Source: Kribbella flavida DSM 17836 (GTDB lineage: Bacteria; Actinomycetota; Actinomycetes; Propionibacteriales; Kribbellaceae). From it: a stretch of 64,000 bases of DNA. The stretch is from positions 2,728,001 to 2,792,000 of the forward strand of contig NC_013729.1 of the NCBI RefSeq assembly GCF_000024345.1, given 5' to 3'. Shown piece after piece: positions 1 to 8,376 of the stretch. A program made the translations under genes and the position numbers. The notes beneath the pieces were generated by a model. It worked only from the letters and a program-made list of their open reading frames with translations, had not been told where the DNA came from and searched no databases. How positions within the stretch are numbered: the stretch's first letter is position 1; each line of letters opens with the position of its first letter.

Positions 1-104
1 TAAATTTAGACTCTATATAAATCTGAACCACCACCGCCTGACGTTCTACCCGCCGCAACCGAACGCCGAACGACATCACCCGCCCGATCCGAGTGAGGCT
101 TCCC

Positions 105-1754
105 TTGACCAGTACCCCCGTCCAGGAGACGCGCACCGCCCCGACCGACCCCGACTGGTGGCGGCAGGCGGTTGTCTACCAGGTCTACCCGCGCAGTTTC
201 GCCGACTCCAACGGCGATGGCATCGGTGACCTGCAGGGCATCATCAGCCGCGTCCCGTACCTGGTCTCGCTCGGTATCGACGCGGTCTGGCTGAGCCCGT
301 TCTACCCGTCCGCGCTGGCCGACGGCGGGTACGACGTCGACGACTACCGCGACGTGGACCCACGGCTGGGCACGCTCGCCGACTTCGACGAACTGGTCGG
401 CGCCCTGCACGACGCCGGCATCAAGCTGATCGTCGACATCGTGCCGAACCACAGCTCCGACCGGCACGAGTGGTTCCGGCAGGCGGTGGCGGCGCCGAAG
501 GGCTCGCCGGAGCGCGACCGGTACATCTTCCGCGAGGGCGTCGGCGACGAGCCGCCGTCGGACTGGGACTCGGTCTTCGGCGGCTCCGCCTGGGCCCAGA
601 TCCATGACGGCCAGTGGTACCTGCACCTGTTCGCCGCCGAGCAGCCCGACCTCAACTGGGACAACCAGGAGGTCCGCGAGGACTTCCTGACGACCCTGCG
701 GTTCTGGTCCGACCGTGGCGTGGACGGCTTCCGCGTCGACGTCGCCCACGCGCTGGTCAAGGACCTGACCGAGCCGCTGCCGTCCAAGACCACGCTGCCG
801 CGGCAGTCGGAGTCCAACGGCGTGCACCCGTTGTGGGACCGCGACGAGGTGCACGAAATCTACACCGAGTGGCGCAAGGTCCTGAACGAGTACGACCCGC
901 CGCGTTCGGCCGTGGCGGAGGCGTTCGTGCCGGCCGCCCGCCGGGCGCGGTACGCGAGTGCGGCGGGTCTCGGTCAGGCGTTCAACTTCGACCTGCTGCA
1001 GGCCGACTGGGACCACGACAAGTTCCGCCAGGTGATCACCGAGAACCTCGCGCTCGCCGAGCAGAACGGCTCGTCCTCGACCTGGGTGTTCTCCAACCAC
1101 GACGTGGTCCGGCACGCCACCCGTTACGGGCTGCCGAAGAACCCGCACGGTACCTGGCAGGACGGCAAGGCGTGGCTGCTGAGCAACGGCACCGAGCCGA
1201 CCGTCGACGTCGAGCAGGGGTTGCGCCGGGCCCGGGCCGCGGTCCTGCTGATGCTCGCGCTGCCCGGTTCGGCGTACCTGTACCAGGGCGAGGAGCTCGG
1301 GCTGCAGGAGGTCGGCGAGCTGCCGGCGGCGAACCTGCAGGACCCGGCGTACTTCCGGTCCAAGGGAGCCGAGAAGGGCCGCGACGGGTGCCGGGTGCCG
1401 TTGCCGTGGACGATCGGCGGGCTGTCGTTCGGCTTCGGCTCCGGCGGGTCGCACCTGCTGCAGCCGAAGTGGTTCGGCGCGTACTCGGTCGAGGCGCAGG
1501 AAGGCGATCCCGAGTCGACACTGAGCCTGTACCGCAAGGCCCTCGCCGTACGCCGTGGGCTGCAGACCGGCGAAGGCCTGGAGTGGGTCGACGCCGACGA
1601 CCTGGTCCTGCACTTCAAGCGGCCCGGCGGCTGGCAGTCGGTGACGAACTTCGGCGCCGCCCCGATCGAGTTGCCCGACGGCGCGGTCGTGCTGGCGAGC
1701 GGCCCGCTGGAAGGCGACAAGCTGCCGACCGACACCACCGCCTGGCTCATCTGA
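105..1754 (+). CDS. GH13 alpha-glucosidase (oligo-1,6-glucosidase/trehalose-synthase-like)
   Basis: This is a cytosolic glycoside hydrolase family 13 enzyme of about 549 residues, the usual length for bacterial alpha-1,4/1,6-glucosidases. The conserved regions appear in order: DIVPNHSS (about residue 110), GFRVDVAHA with the nucleophile Asp (about 210), VAEAF with the acid/base Glu (about 270) and FSNHD (about 330). QPDLNWDN is typical of the oligoglucosidase branch. I chose TTG at 105 because GAGTGAGG lies about six bases upstream; GTG at 93 is the in-frame alternative. An AT-rich stretch near 14-21 could hold the -10 element. It probably degrades maltose, isomaltose or sucrose-like sugars; the substrate cannot be read from sequence. 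Confidence 0.93.
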   Translation: MTSTPVQETRTAPTDPDWWRQAVVYQVYPRSFADSNGDGIGDLQGIISRVPYLVSLGIDAVWLSPFYPSALADGGYDVDDYRDVDPRLGTLADFDELVGALHDAGIKLIVDIVPNHSSDRHEWFRQAVAAPKGSPERDRYIFREGVGDEPPSDWDSVFGGSAWAQIHDGQWYLHLFAAEQPDLNWDNQEVREDFLTTLRFWSDRGVDGFRVDVAHALVKDLTEPLPSKTTLPRQSESNGVHPLWDRDEVHEIYTEWRKVLNEYDPPRSAVAEAFVPAARRARYASAAGLGQAFNFDLLQADWDHDKFRQVITENLALAEQNGSSSTWVFSNHDVVRHATRYGLPKNPHGTWQDGKAWLLSNGTEPTVDVEQGLRRARAAVLLMLALPGSAYLYQGEELGLQEVGELPAANLQDPAYFRSKGAEKGRDGCRVPLPWTIGGLSFGFGSGGSHLLQPKWFGAYSVEAQEGDPESTLSLYRKALAVRRGLQTGEGLEWVDADDLVLHFKRPGGWQSVTNFGAAPIELPDGAVVLASGPLEGDKLPTDTTAWLI

Positions 1755-1760
1755 GAGCGG

Positions 1761-1856
1761 ACCTGCAGCACTCACCAACCCGCCCCGCGCGAGGCATCGC
1801 GGGGACTGGTGAGCGGCGACCGGCGCCTGGCGCGGTCCTTGCCGAGTGCTGCAGGT
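1761..1856. other. Nested inverted repeats, possible branched RNA structure or terminator
   Basis: A perfect 13-base outer stem joins 1761-1773 (ACCTGCAGCACTC) to 1844-1856. Inside it are CCCCGCG at 1783-1789 with CGCGGGG at 1798-1804, ACCA/TGGT at 1774-1777 and 1807-1810, and a small hairpin at 1818-1837. Together they can fold as a three-way junction. The element lies between the alpha-glucosidase stop and the Nif3-like start. There is no U-tract, so a simple intrinsic terminator is not proven. Confidence 0.5.
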
Positions 1857-1903
1857 TCGGCGCTGGGCCGGGGGCCCGCACCGGGTGCGGCAGGATTGGG
1901 CCC

Positions 1904-3037
1904 GTGACAACGAGTCTCGGTGCCGTGAAAGCTGTTCTCGACCGCCTCTACGACCCGGCCTGGGCGGAGAGCTGGGACGCCGTCGGGCTGGTGACCGGCG
2001 ATCCCGACCAGCCGGTCCGCAAGGTGCTGTTCGCCGTGGATCCGATGCGGGCCGTCGTCGACGAGGCGATCGCCGGGGACTTCGACCTGATCGTCAGTCA
2101 CCACCCGCTCTTGCTCCGCGGAGTGAACAGTGTCGCCGCGACGACGCCGAAGGGCCGGGTCGTGCACGACCTGATCCGCAGCGAAACCGCGCTGATCGTC
2201 TGCCACACCAACGCGGACAACGCCAACCCCGGCGTCAGCGACGCCCTCGCCGCGGCGCTCGGCCTGGAGCAGACCCGGCCCCTGAAGCCGCTGCCGGCGG
2301 ACCCGCTGGACAAGGTCGTCGTCTACGTCCCGGTCGACGAGACCCAGGCGATGATCGACGCGCTCGCCGCCGCCGGCGCGGGTCGACAGGGCGACTACGA
2401 ACGGGCGGCCTGGTCCTCCACCGGCGAAGGCACGTTCCGCCCGTTGCCCGGCGCCGATCCCACCATCGGCCAGGTCGGCGCGATCGAGGTGGTGGCCGAG
2501 TCGAGGGTCGAGATGATCTTGCCCCGGCACCGCCGTCGCGCGGTCGTCGAGGCACTGCGGGCCGCCCACTCCTACGAGGAGCCGGCCTTCGACATCCTCG
2601 AGTTGGTGTCCTTGCCGGGCCGGCTCGGCGGCGGCCGGATCGGGACGTTGCCGCAGCCGCTGGCGCTGCGCGACTTCGCCGCGGTGGTCGATCGCGGCCT
2701 GCCACGTACGGAGCACGGCGTACGGGTGTCCGGTGATCCGGAGCGGATGATCGGCACGGTCGCGGTCTGCGGGGGAGCGGGCGACTCGGAGCTGGACCGG
2801 GTTCGCGCCGCCGGTGTCGACGCCTACGTGACCGCCGACCTGCGGCACCACCCGGCGACCGAGGCCCGCGCGTACGCCGACGGGCCGGCGCTGGTCGACG
2901 TCGCGCACTGGGCCAGCGAGTGGCCGTGGCTGCGCGACGCCGAACGACTCCTGACCGCGGGCTTGGCAGAGCAGGGCAGTACCGTGGACACTCACATCTC
3001 GACGCTCCGCACCGACGCCTGGACCCTGCGCCTCTAG
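1904..3037 (+). CDS. Nif3-like dinuclear metal centre protein (YbgI/YqfO family)
   Basis: A 377-residue member of the Nif3/YbgI family, hexameric ring proteins that bind two metal ions per subunit. Some members are implicated in GTP cyclohydrolase-like or tRNA/thiouridine roles, but none of this is shown here. Visible motifs are WDAVGLVTGDP near the N-terminus, IVSHHPLLLRG (metal-binding His) and CHTNADNA. The C-terminal part carries TADLRHHPATEA and DVAHWASEWP, also metal ligands. The middle insert matches the longer actinobacterial and Bacillus form. GTG at 1904 follows an AGGATT hexamer by six bases, so the message may be leaderless. It is the first gene of a tight same-strand run. Confidence 0.9.
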   Translation: MTTSLGAVKAVLDRLYDPAWAESWDAVGLVTGDPDQPVRKVLFAVDPMRAVVDEAIAGDFDLIVSHHPLLLRGVNSVAATTPKGRVVHDLIRSETALIVCHTNADNANPGVSDALAAALGLEQTRPLKPLPADPLDKVVVYVPVDETQAMIDALAAAGAGRQGDYERAAWSSTGEGTFRPLPGADPTIGQVGAIEVVAESRVEMILPRHRRRAVVEALRAAHSYEEPAFDILELVSLPGRLGGGRIGTLPQPLALRDFAAVVDRGLPRTEHGVRVSGDPERMIGTVAVCGGAGDSELDRVRAAGVDAYVTADLRHHPATEARAYADGPALVDVAHWASEWPWLRDAERLLTAGLAEQGSTVDTHISTLRTDAWTLRL

Positions 3038-3092
3038 CGCATCTCCTGGCCGGGGGCCGCGACCGGTCCGAAGAGCGAACAACTGAACGCTA

Positions 3093-3851
3093 GTGAAGGA
3101 GCCGACCCTGAACGCCGAGCCCGCTGTCCAACGCCGGTTGCTGGACCTGCAGGATCTCGACCTGCAGCTGGATCAGGTCGCGCACAAGCGCAAGTCGCTG
3201 CCCGAGCACCAGGCCCTGGCCGAGCTCGCCGCGGAGAAGTCGGTGGTGGACCGGGACCTGGTCCGCGCCGACACCGAGGTCTCCGACCTGCAGCGCGAGC
3301 AGAAAAAGGCGGACAGCGACGTCGAGCAGGTCCGGCAGCGCAAGGCCCGCAACCAGCAGCGTCTGGACTCCGGCCAGGTCACCTCGCCGAAGGACCTGGA
3401 GAATCTGCAGCACGAGATCGGTTCGCTGGACCGCCGGATCGGCGACCTGGAGGACGCCGAGCTGGAGGTGATGGAGAAGCTGGAGGCGGCCGAGGCCGTT
3501 CAGGCCGAACTGCGCAGCCGGTCCGAGGCCTTCGTCGCCCGGCAGAGCGAGCTGGAGACCAGCCGGGACGCCGCCCTCAAGGAGCTGGACGAGCAGCGCG
3601 CCACCCTCGGCGACCAGCGCGCCACCGTCGCCGCCGAGATGCCGGCGGACCTGCTCACCCAGTACCAGCGGCTGCGTGAGCGCAACGGCGGCATCGGTGC
3701 GGCCCCGCTGGTCGGCAAACGTTGCATGGGGTGCCGGATGGAGCTGGCGCCGTCCGACCTGAACCAGATCAAGGCCACCGCGCCCGACGTCGTGCTGCGC
3801 TGCGAGGAGTGCGGGCGGATCCTGGTGCGGACGGCGGAGAGCGCGGTATGA
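3093..3851 (+). CDS. Coiled-coil protein with C4-type zinc ribbon (CdsZ/DUF164-like)
   Basis: A protein of about 250 residues with a long heptad-rich coiled coil (residues about 10-185) and a C-terminal zinc ribbon with paired cysteines, CMGCRMEL and CEECGRIL. This layout matches the C4-type zinc ribbon family widespread in actinobacteria and usually found beside the Nif3-like and RNase H/phosphatase genes, as here. Its biochemical role is not established from sequence. GTG at 3093 is the canonical-codon start. However, GAAGGAG at 3095-3101 is ideally placed for an in-frame CTG at 3108, which would give a protein starting NAEPAVQRRLLD and may be the real start. It overlaps the next gene by ATGA. 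Confidence 0.88.
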   Translation: MKEPTLNAEPAVQRRLLDLQDLDLQLDQVAHKRKSLPEHQALAELAAEKSVVDRDLVRADTEVSDLQREQKKADSDVEQVRQRKARNQQRLDSGQVTSPKDLENLQHEIGSLDRRIGDLEDAELEVMEKLEAAEAVQAELRSRSEAFVARQSELETSRDAALKELDEQRATLGDQRATVAAEMPADLLTQYQRLRERNGGIGAAPLVGKRCMGCRMELAPSDLNQIKATAPDVVLRCEECGRILVRTAESAV

Positions 3852-4972
3852 CCTATCGGCACGTCATCGTCGAGGCCGACGGCGGTTCCCGCGGCAACCC
3901 CGGCCCGGCGGCGTACGGCGCGCTGGTGCGGGACCCGCAGACCGGTGAGGTGATCGCCCAGGCCGGGGTGACGATCGGTATCGCGACCAACAACGTCGCG
4001 GAGTACAGCGGGCTGATCGCCGGGCTGGAGCTGGCCGCGGAGTACGCGCCGGACGCCTCGATCGAGGTCCGGATGGACTCCAAGCTGGTGGTCGAGCAGA
4101 TGGCCGGGCGGTGGAAGGTCAAGCACCCGGACATGAAGCCGCTGGCGATGAAGGCGCAGAGCCTGGCACCGTTCGGCACCGAGTGGACCTGGGTGCCGCG
4201 GGCGCAGAACGCCGCGGCCGACGCGCTGGCGAACATGGCGCTCGACGGCAAGCCGGTGCCGCTGAAGCCGGCCGAGAGCCCGGCCGCGCCGGTGGTCACG
4301 GAGGCCTCCGAGCTCGGCAAGGCGTTGCAGGGCTGGGGCAGTGGCGCGACGGAGCCGCCGACCCGGCTGATCTTCCTGCGGCACGGCGAGACCGTGCACA
4401 CGGCGGAGAAGCGGTTCTCCGGTGCCGGCGGGGACGACCCGGGGCTGAGCGAGACCGGCCGCGGGCAGGCCGGCGCGGCCGCGCGGTACATCGCGACGCT
4501 CGGCCCGGTCGACGCGGTGGTGTCGTCGCCGATGCTGCGGACCCGGCAGACCGCGGCGGTGGTCGCCGATCAGCTGGACCTCGAGGTCGAGGTCCGGGAC
4601 GCCTGGGTCGAGTGCTCGTTCGGCGACTGGGACGGGCACACCTTCGCCGAGGTGCAGGAGAAGTGGCCGGACGCGCTGAACGCCTGGCTCGGCTCGACGA
4701 CGGTCGCGCCGCCCGGGGGAGAGTCGTTCGACGCGTGCGCCCGGCGGGCCCGGTCCGCGCGGGACGCGGTGCTGGCGTCGTACCCGGGCAAGACGGTGGT
4801 CGTGGTCACTCACGTGACGCCGATCAAGCTGATGGTGCGCGGCGTGCTGCAGGCGCCGATGGCCTCGATGTTCCGGATGGAGCTGAAGCCGGCCACGGTC
4901 ACCGAGATCCACTGGTACGCCGACGGCCTGGCGTCGCTGCGCAGCTTCAACGTGCAACCCTCGCTAGTCTGA
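3848..4972 (+). CDS. Bifunctional RNase H / acid phosphatase (histidine phosphatase fusion)
   Basis: A two-domain enzyme of 374 residues. The N-terminal RNase HI-type domain (about 1-140) shows the acidic active site in VEADGGSRGNPGP, EYSGLIAGLE, MDSKLVVEQM and AAADALAN; it would cut RNA in RNA-DNA hybrids. A linker leads to a C-terminal phosphoglycerate-mutase-like domain (about 170-374) with the RHG catalytic motif in LIFLRHGET and a second catalytic His in VVTHVTPIK. The fusion resembles mycobacterial Rv2228c-type proteins, in which the phosphatase domain has been linked to alpha-ribazole phosphatase activity. The ATG overlaps the upstream stop, indicating translational coupling. Confidence 0.93.
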   Translation: MTYRHVIVEADGGSRGNPGPAAYGALVRDPQTGEVIAQAGVTIGIATNNVAEYSGLIAGLELAAEYAPDASIEVRMDSKLVVEQMAGRWKVKHPDMKPLAMKAQSLAPFGTEWTWVPRAQNAAADALANMALDGKPVPLKPAESPAAPVVTEASELGKALQGWGSGATEPPTRLIFLRHGETVHTAEKRFSGAGGDDPGLSETGRGQAGAAARYIATLGPVDAVVSSPMLRTRQTAAVVADQLDLEVEVRDAWVECSFGDWDGHTFAEVQEKWPDALNAWLGSTTVAPPGGESFDACARRARSARDAVLASYPGKTVVVVTHVTPIKLMVRGVLQAPMASMFRMELKPATVTEIHWYADGLASLRSFNVQPSLV

Positions 4973-5023
4973 GGGCTCGCCGTGCACGACGACGTGCCGG
5001 AGTAGTCAGGACGGAGTGGTCGC

Positions 5024-6460
5024 GTGCCGTTGCAGAAGGTGCATTTCGCCGAGGACGTGCCGGAGGTGTTCCGGACGTCGCTGCAGGCGATCCGGCGCGA
5101 GCTCGAGGTGCCGGCGGAGTTCCCGCCGGAGGTGGTCGCGGCCGCGCTGAAGGCGGCGGAGACCCCGCGGCTGCCGGAGCTCGACCGCACGGACATCGAC
5201 TTCGTCACGATCGACCCGCCGGACTCGATGGATCTCGACCAGGCGCTGCACATCGAGCGCGCCGGCGACGGCTACACCGTGCACTACGCGATCGCGGACG
5301 TCGCTGCCTTCGTGCAGCCCGGTGATCCGATCGACCTGGAGGCGCGCAAGCGCGGCGAGACGCTGTACGCACCGGACAAGCGCATCCCGCTGCACCCGCC
5401 GGAGCTGTCCGAGGGCGCGGCGTCGCTGCTGCCCGACGCGGTCCGGCCGGCGCTGCTGTGGACGATCACGGTCGACAGCTCCGGCGAGGGCACCGAGGTG
5501 GTCTGCGAGCGGGCGCTGGTGAAGTCGCGCGCCAAGCTGAACTACGCGGCCGTGCAGAAGGACCTGGACGCCGGCACCGCCTCCGAGTCCCTGCAGCTGC
5601 TGCGCGAGGTCGGCAAGCTGCGCGAGCAGCGCGAGCTGGAGCGGGGCGGCGTCAACCTGCCGATTCCCGACCAGGAGGTCGTCACCAGCGGCGGCGAGTG
5701 GAGCCTCGAGTTCCGCGCCCCGCTGCCGGTCGAGGGCTGGAACGCCCAGATCTCCCTGCTCACCGGGATGGCCGCCGCCCACCTGATGATGTACGGGCAG
5801 ATCGGCATCCTGCGCACGCTGCCCGAGTCGCACGACGACCTGCGCCGCAAGCTGGAGAACACCGCCAAGGCGCTCGGCATCCCCTGGCCGGCCGGGACGT
5901 CGTACGCCGCGTTCATTCACGGGCTCGACCCCGAGGTGCCCGCGCACGCGGCGATGCTGGCGGCCTGCACGGTGCTGTTCCGCGGTGCCGGCTACACCGC
6001 CTTCTCCGGCGGGGTGCCGCAGCGGCCGGAGCACGCGGCGATGAAGTCGGAGTACGCGCACGTCACCGCGCCGCTGCGCCGGTTGGTGGACCGCTGGACC
6101 GGCGAGATCTGCGTGGCGCTGTGCGCCGGCGTGGAGGTGCCGGCCTGGGTGCGTGAGTCGATGATGGACGAGATCCCGAAGATCATGGAGGAGAGCGCGC
6201 GCCGGGCGAACGCCTACGAACGCGCGATCGTGTCGATGGTCGAGGCCGGGCTGGTCGCCGACCAGGTCGGCTCGACGTTCGACGGCGTGATCGTCGACGT
6301 GGACGACCGGGACCCGACGCGCGGGGTCGTCACGGTTGCGGCGCCCGCGATCGAGGGCCGGGTCACCGGCTCGGCGCCGCTGCCGCTGGGCCAGTCCGTC
6401 CGGGTCAAGCTGGTCGAGGCCGACCTCACCAAGCGGGCGATCGCCTTCGAGCTGCTCTGA
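5024..6460 (+). CDS. RNB-domain ribonuclease (RNase II/R-like, short actinobacterial form)
   Basis: A predicted 3'-5' hydrolytic exoribonuclease of 478 residues. The RNB catalytic core is seen as DIDFVTIDPPDSMDLDQALH, with its clustered Asp residues, followed by HYAIADVAAF and YTAFSGGVPQRPEHAAM. The N-terminal cold-shock domains of full RNase R are absent, and only a short S1-like tail (VTVAAPAIEGRVTG) follows. This short form is usual in actinobacteria. GTG at 5024 is used. The gene sits 51 bases after the RNase H fusion, making a cluster of nucleic-acid-processing genes, and is convergent with the TetR gene one base away. Confidence 0.9.
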   Translation: MPLQKVHFAEDVPEVFRTSLQAIRRELEVPAEFPPEVVAAALKAAETPRLPELDRTDIDFVTIDPPDSMDLDQALHIERAGDGYTVHYAIADVAAFVQPGDPIDLEARKRGETLYAPDKRIPLHPPELSEGAASLLPDAVRPALLWTITVDSSGEGTEVVCERALVKSRAKLNYAAVQKDLDAGTASESLQLLREVGKLREQRELERGGVNLPIPDQEVVTSGGEWSLEFRAPLPVEGWNAQISLLTGMAAAHLMMYGQIGILRTLPESHDDLRRKLENTAKALGIPWPAGTSYAAFIHGLDPEVPAHAAMLAACTVLFRGAGYTAFSGGVPQRPEHAAMKSEYAHVTAPLRRLVDRWTGEICVALCAGVEVPAWVRESMMDEIPKIMEESARRANAYERAIVSMVEAGLVADQVGSTFDGVIVDVDDRDPTRGVVTVAAPAIEGRVTGSAPLPLGQSVRVKLVEADLTKRAIAFELL

Positions 6461-6461
6461 C

Positions 6462-7025
6462 CTACCTGGTCTTCAGCTGTTGCTCGACCGCGCGCGTGGT
6501 GCGGTCGAGGTCGCCGGTCGCCAGCAGGTCCAGCAGTGCGCCCCGGAGCAACGCTAGTACTGCGGTACGCCGGGCCTGCGCGTCCTTGCTCTCCCCGTCG
6601 GGCTGTGACGCCTTGAGCAGCTCGAGCCAGTCCTCGACCGTCGAGCGCGCGTAGTCGGCCCACGGGCCGTCGGGTGCGACCAGGGACCGCCCGTACGCCT
6701 CGACCCACAGGTTCATCAGCGGACGCCGCTCCGGCGCGGCCAGCCAGGTCCACAGCTCCTTGGCGACCACCTCGAGGCCCGGCCGGTCGTCGTACCGCAG
6801 GCTCTTCAGCAGTTCGAGCTCGTCGCCGCGGGCGCGGGCCAGCAGGGCGCGGATCAGGCCGTCCTTGCTGCCGAACAGGAACAGCAGCACGCGCGGGCTC
6901 GACCCGATCGCGGCCGCGAGCGGTCGCAGCGAGAGATCGGCGAGCCCGTGGGTGAGCGAGTAGGCGTAGGCGCGTTCCAGCAGTTCCTGCTCGCGGGCGG
7001 AAGGCACTGGCTTCGTCGTCGGCAC
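6462..7025 (-). CDS. TetR family transcriptional regulator
   Basis: A 187-residue repressor-type protein. The N-terminal helix-turn-helix is seen in ELLERAYAYSLTHGLADLSLRPLAAAIGSSPRVLLFLFGSKDGLIRALL, here broken up as LSLRPLAAAIGSSPR (turn region) and LFGSKDGLIRALL. The C-terminal helical ligand-binding half is divergent, as in all TetR proteins, so the inducer is unknown. It is divergent from a GNAT gene, with a 22-base dyad lying between them. The GTG start at 7025 falls about seven bases after a candidate -10 element, so the message is probably leaderless and autoregulated. Confidence 0.92.
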   Translation of the reverse strand: MPTTKPVPSAREQELLERAYAYSLTHGLADLSLRPLAAAIGSSPRVLLFLFGSKDGLIRALLARARGDELELLKSLRYDDRPGLEVVAKELWTWLAAPERRPLMNLWVEAYGRSLVAPDGPWADYARSTVEDWLELLKASQPDGESKDAQARRTAVLALLRGALLDLLATGDLDRTTRAVEQQLKTR

Positions 7026-7031
7026 CGGGCT

Positions 7032-7060
7032 AGTATCTCTTACTGAAACAGTCGTGTCAG
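7032..7060 (-). promoter_or_regulatory. Candidate tetR promoter
   Basis: Read on the minus strand, CTGACA (7060-7055) and GATACT (7037-7032) are separated by 17 bases, with the tetR GTG seven bases below the -10 element. The -35 element and spacer are covered by the dyad at 7041-7062. Confidence 0.55.
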
Positions 7061-7062
7061 TA
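7041..7062. promoter_or_regulatory. Dyad operator, probable TetR site
   Basis: The outer half-sites TACTGA and TCAGTA are perfect inverted repeats ten bases apart. Two further symmetric pairs (AC/GT) lie inside, so 8 of 11 base pairs per half-site match. The size and position between tetR and the divergent GNAT gene fit a TetR-family operator controlling both. Confidence 0.65.
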
Positions 7063-7077
7063 GATCGGGTGGTGCAA

Positions 7078-7590
7078 ATGTCCGAAGTGGTGATCAGACC
7101 GGCCGACCGGCCCGGTGATCTGGGGTGGGTCCTGCAGGTGCACGGCGAGCTGTACGCCGCGGAGTACGGCTGGGGGTCGTCCTTCGAGGCGCTGGTCGCG
7201 CGGATCGTCGCCGACTACGCCGAGCAGCAGGAGGCGGACCGGGCCCAGCCCGGACCCGCCCGCGAAGCGGCCTGGATCGCCGAGGTCGACGGCGACCGCG
7301 CCGGCTGCATCTTCTGCGTCCGCGGCCCCGACGAGGCGACGGCAAAGCTCCGCCTGCTGCTCGTCACGCCGGCTGGGCGCGGTCAGGGCCTGGGCGGACG
7401 ACTGGTCGACACGTGCCTCGACTTCGCCCGGGACGCCGGGTACAAGCGCATGGTTCTGTGGACGAACGACCCGCTGGTCGCCGCCCGGCGCATCTACCTC
7501 ACCCGAGGGTTCGCGCTGACGGGCTCCGAGCCGCACGACATGTTCGGCGACGGCCTGATCAGCCAGTTCTACGAACTCGATCTCAGCTGA
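7078..7590 (+). CDS. GNAT family N-acetyltransferase
   Basis: A cytosolic acetyltransferase of 170 residues. The acetyl-CoA-binding signature is clear in LLLVTPAGRGQGLGGRLVDTCL (motif A, R-x-x-G-x-G), followed by LWTNDPLVAARRIYLTRGFA, the motif B region containing the C-terminal catalytic fold. I use ATG at 7078; GTG at 7054 is possible but lies inside the dyad operator. The substrate is unknown. Divergent arrangement with tetR suggests it is the regulated target. It overlaps the convergent AraC-type gene by 22 bases at its 3' end. Confidence 0.88.
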   Translation: MSEVVIRPADRPGDLGWVLQVHGELYAAEYGWGSSFEALVARIVADYAEQQEADRAQPGPAREAAWIAEVDGDRAGCIFCVRGPDEATAKLRLLLVTPAGRGQGLGGRLVDTCLDFARDAGYKRMVLWTNDPLVAARRIYLTRGFALTGSEPHDMFGDGLISQFYELDLS

Positions 7591-8321
7591 CGGGTTCGGT
7601 GGGTGCCGGGGGTGTGGCCGAAGGTGCGGCGGAAGGTGTCGATGAAGGCGCTGGGGGTGGCCCAGCCGCAGCGAAGGGCGACCGTCGTCACGGCGTCGCC
7701 CTCGGCCAGCTGGATCAGCGCGTGATGCAGCCGTAGCTGGGTGCGCCACTGGGGAAAGCTCATCGCGAACTCGCTGCGGAACAAGCGGGACAGGGTGCGC
7801 TCGCTCGCTCCGGTCGCGGCGCCCAGTGCCGCCAGGCTGCGGTTGTCGGCCGGGTCGGCCATGAGCACTTCGCAGACAGCCGACAAGCGGGGATCTGATG
7901 CCACGGGCAACTTCAGCGGCTGCTGGTCGGCACCGCGCAGTTGGTCCAGCAGGACGGCCCGCAACCGGTCGCGTTGCGCGCGACTGCCAACGCCGTTCGT
8001 GAACTCGATGATCAGCTCGCGCAGAAGGGGGCTCACGGCAATGACCGCCGGCGCGGTCAGGTTGAGCGGGTTCTCGGTGAGACCGATCAGGTGGAGGTCG
8101 GTGGTGCCGTACGCGCGGTGCTGGTGCACCGTGCCGGCGGGGACCCAGAGGGCGCGGTCCGCGGGCGCGATCCAGTGGCCCTGATCGGTGGCGACGGCCA
8201 GCACGCCGCGGGCGGCGTACGCGATCTGGTGCTCGTCGTGGCGGTGCGCGTCGATGCCGGCCCCGGCGTCCAGGCGGCGCAGGACGGTCGGTGCGCTCGG
8301 CTGATGGCGGCTTGTCGACAT
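7569..8321 (-). CDS. AraC family transcriptional regulator with N-terminal cupin
   Basis: A 250-residue regulator. The N-terminal cupin-like sensor contains HRHDEHQIAYAARG. The C-terminal double helix-turn-helix includes SLAALGAATGASERTLSRLF and VALRCGWATPSAFIDTFRRT, ending in the signature FGHTPG. ATG at 8321 starts the recognisable protein; upstream in-frame codons run into the divergent gene and look unused. It faces a major-facilitator gene, the usual arrangement for NimR-type regulators that control a neighbouring efflux pump, so it probably governs that transporter. A GATAAT hexamer at 8337-8332 lies just upstream of the start. Confidence 0.92.
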   Translation of the reverse strand: MSTSRHQPSAPTVLRRLDAGAGIDAHRHDEHQIAYAARGVLAVATDQGHWIAPADRALWVPAGTVHQHRAYGTTDLHLIGLTENPLNLTAPAVIAVSPLLRELIIEFTNGVGSRAQRDRLRAVLLDQLRGADQQPLKLPVASDPRLSAVCEVLMADPADNRSLAALGAATGASERTLSRLFRSEFAMSFPQWRTQLRLHHALIQLAEGDAVTTVALRCGWATPSAFIDTFRRTFGHTPGTHRTRQLRSSS

Positions 8322-8331
8322 GTTCTGACAG

Positions 8332-8337
8332 ATTATC
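8332..8337 (-). promoter_or_regulatory. Candidate -10 element of the araC-type gene
   Basis: On the minus strand this reads GATAAT, ten bases before the ATG at 8321, suggesting a very short or absent leader. The -35 region is not convincing. Confidence 0.4.
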
Positions 8338-8376
8338 GGAAGCCGGACAGCCGCGTGCTCGTCGAGGCTGGTCGGT

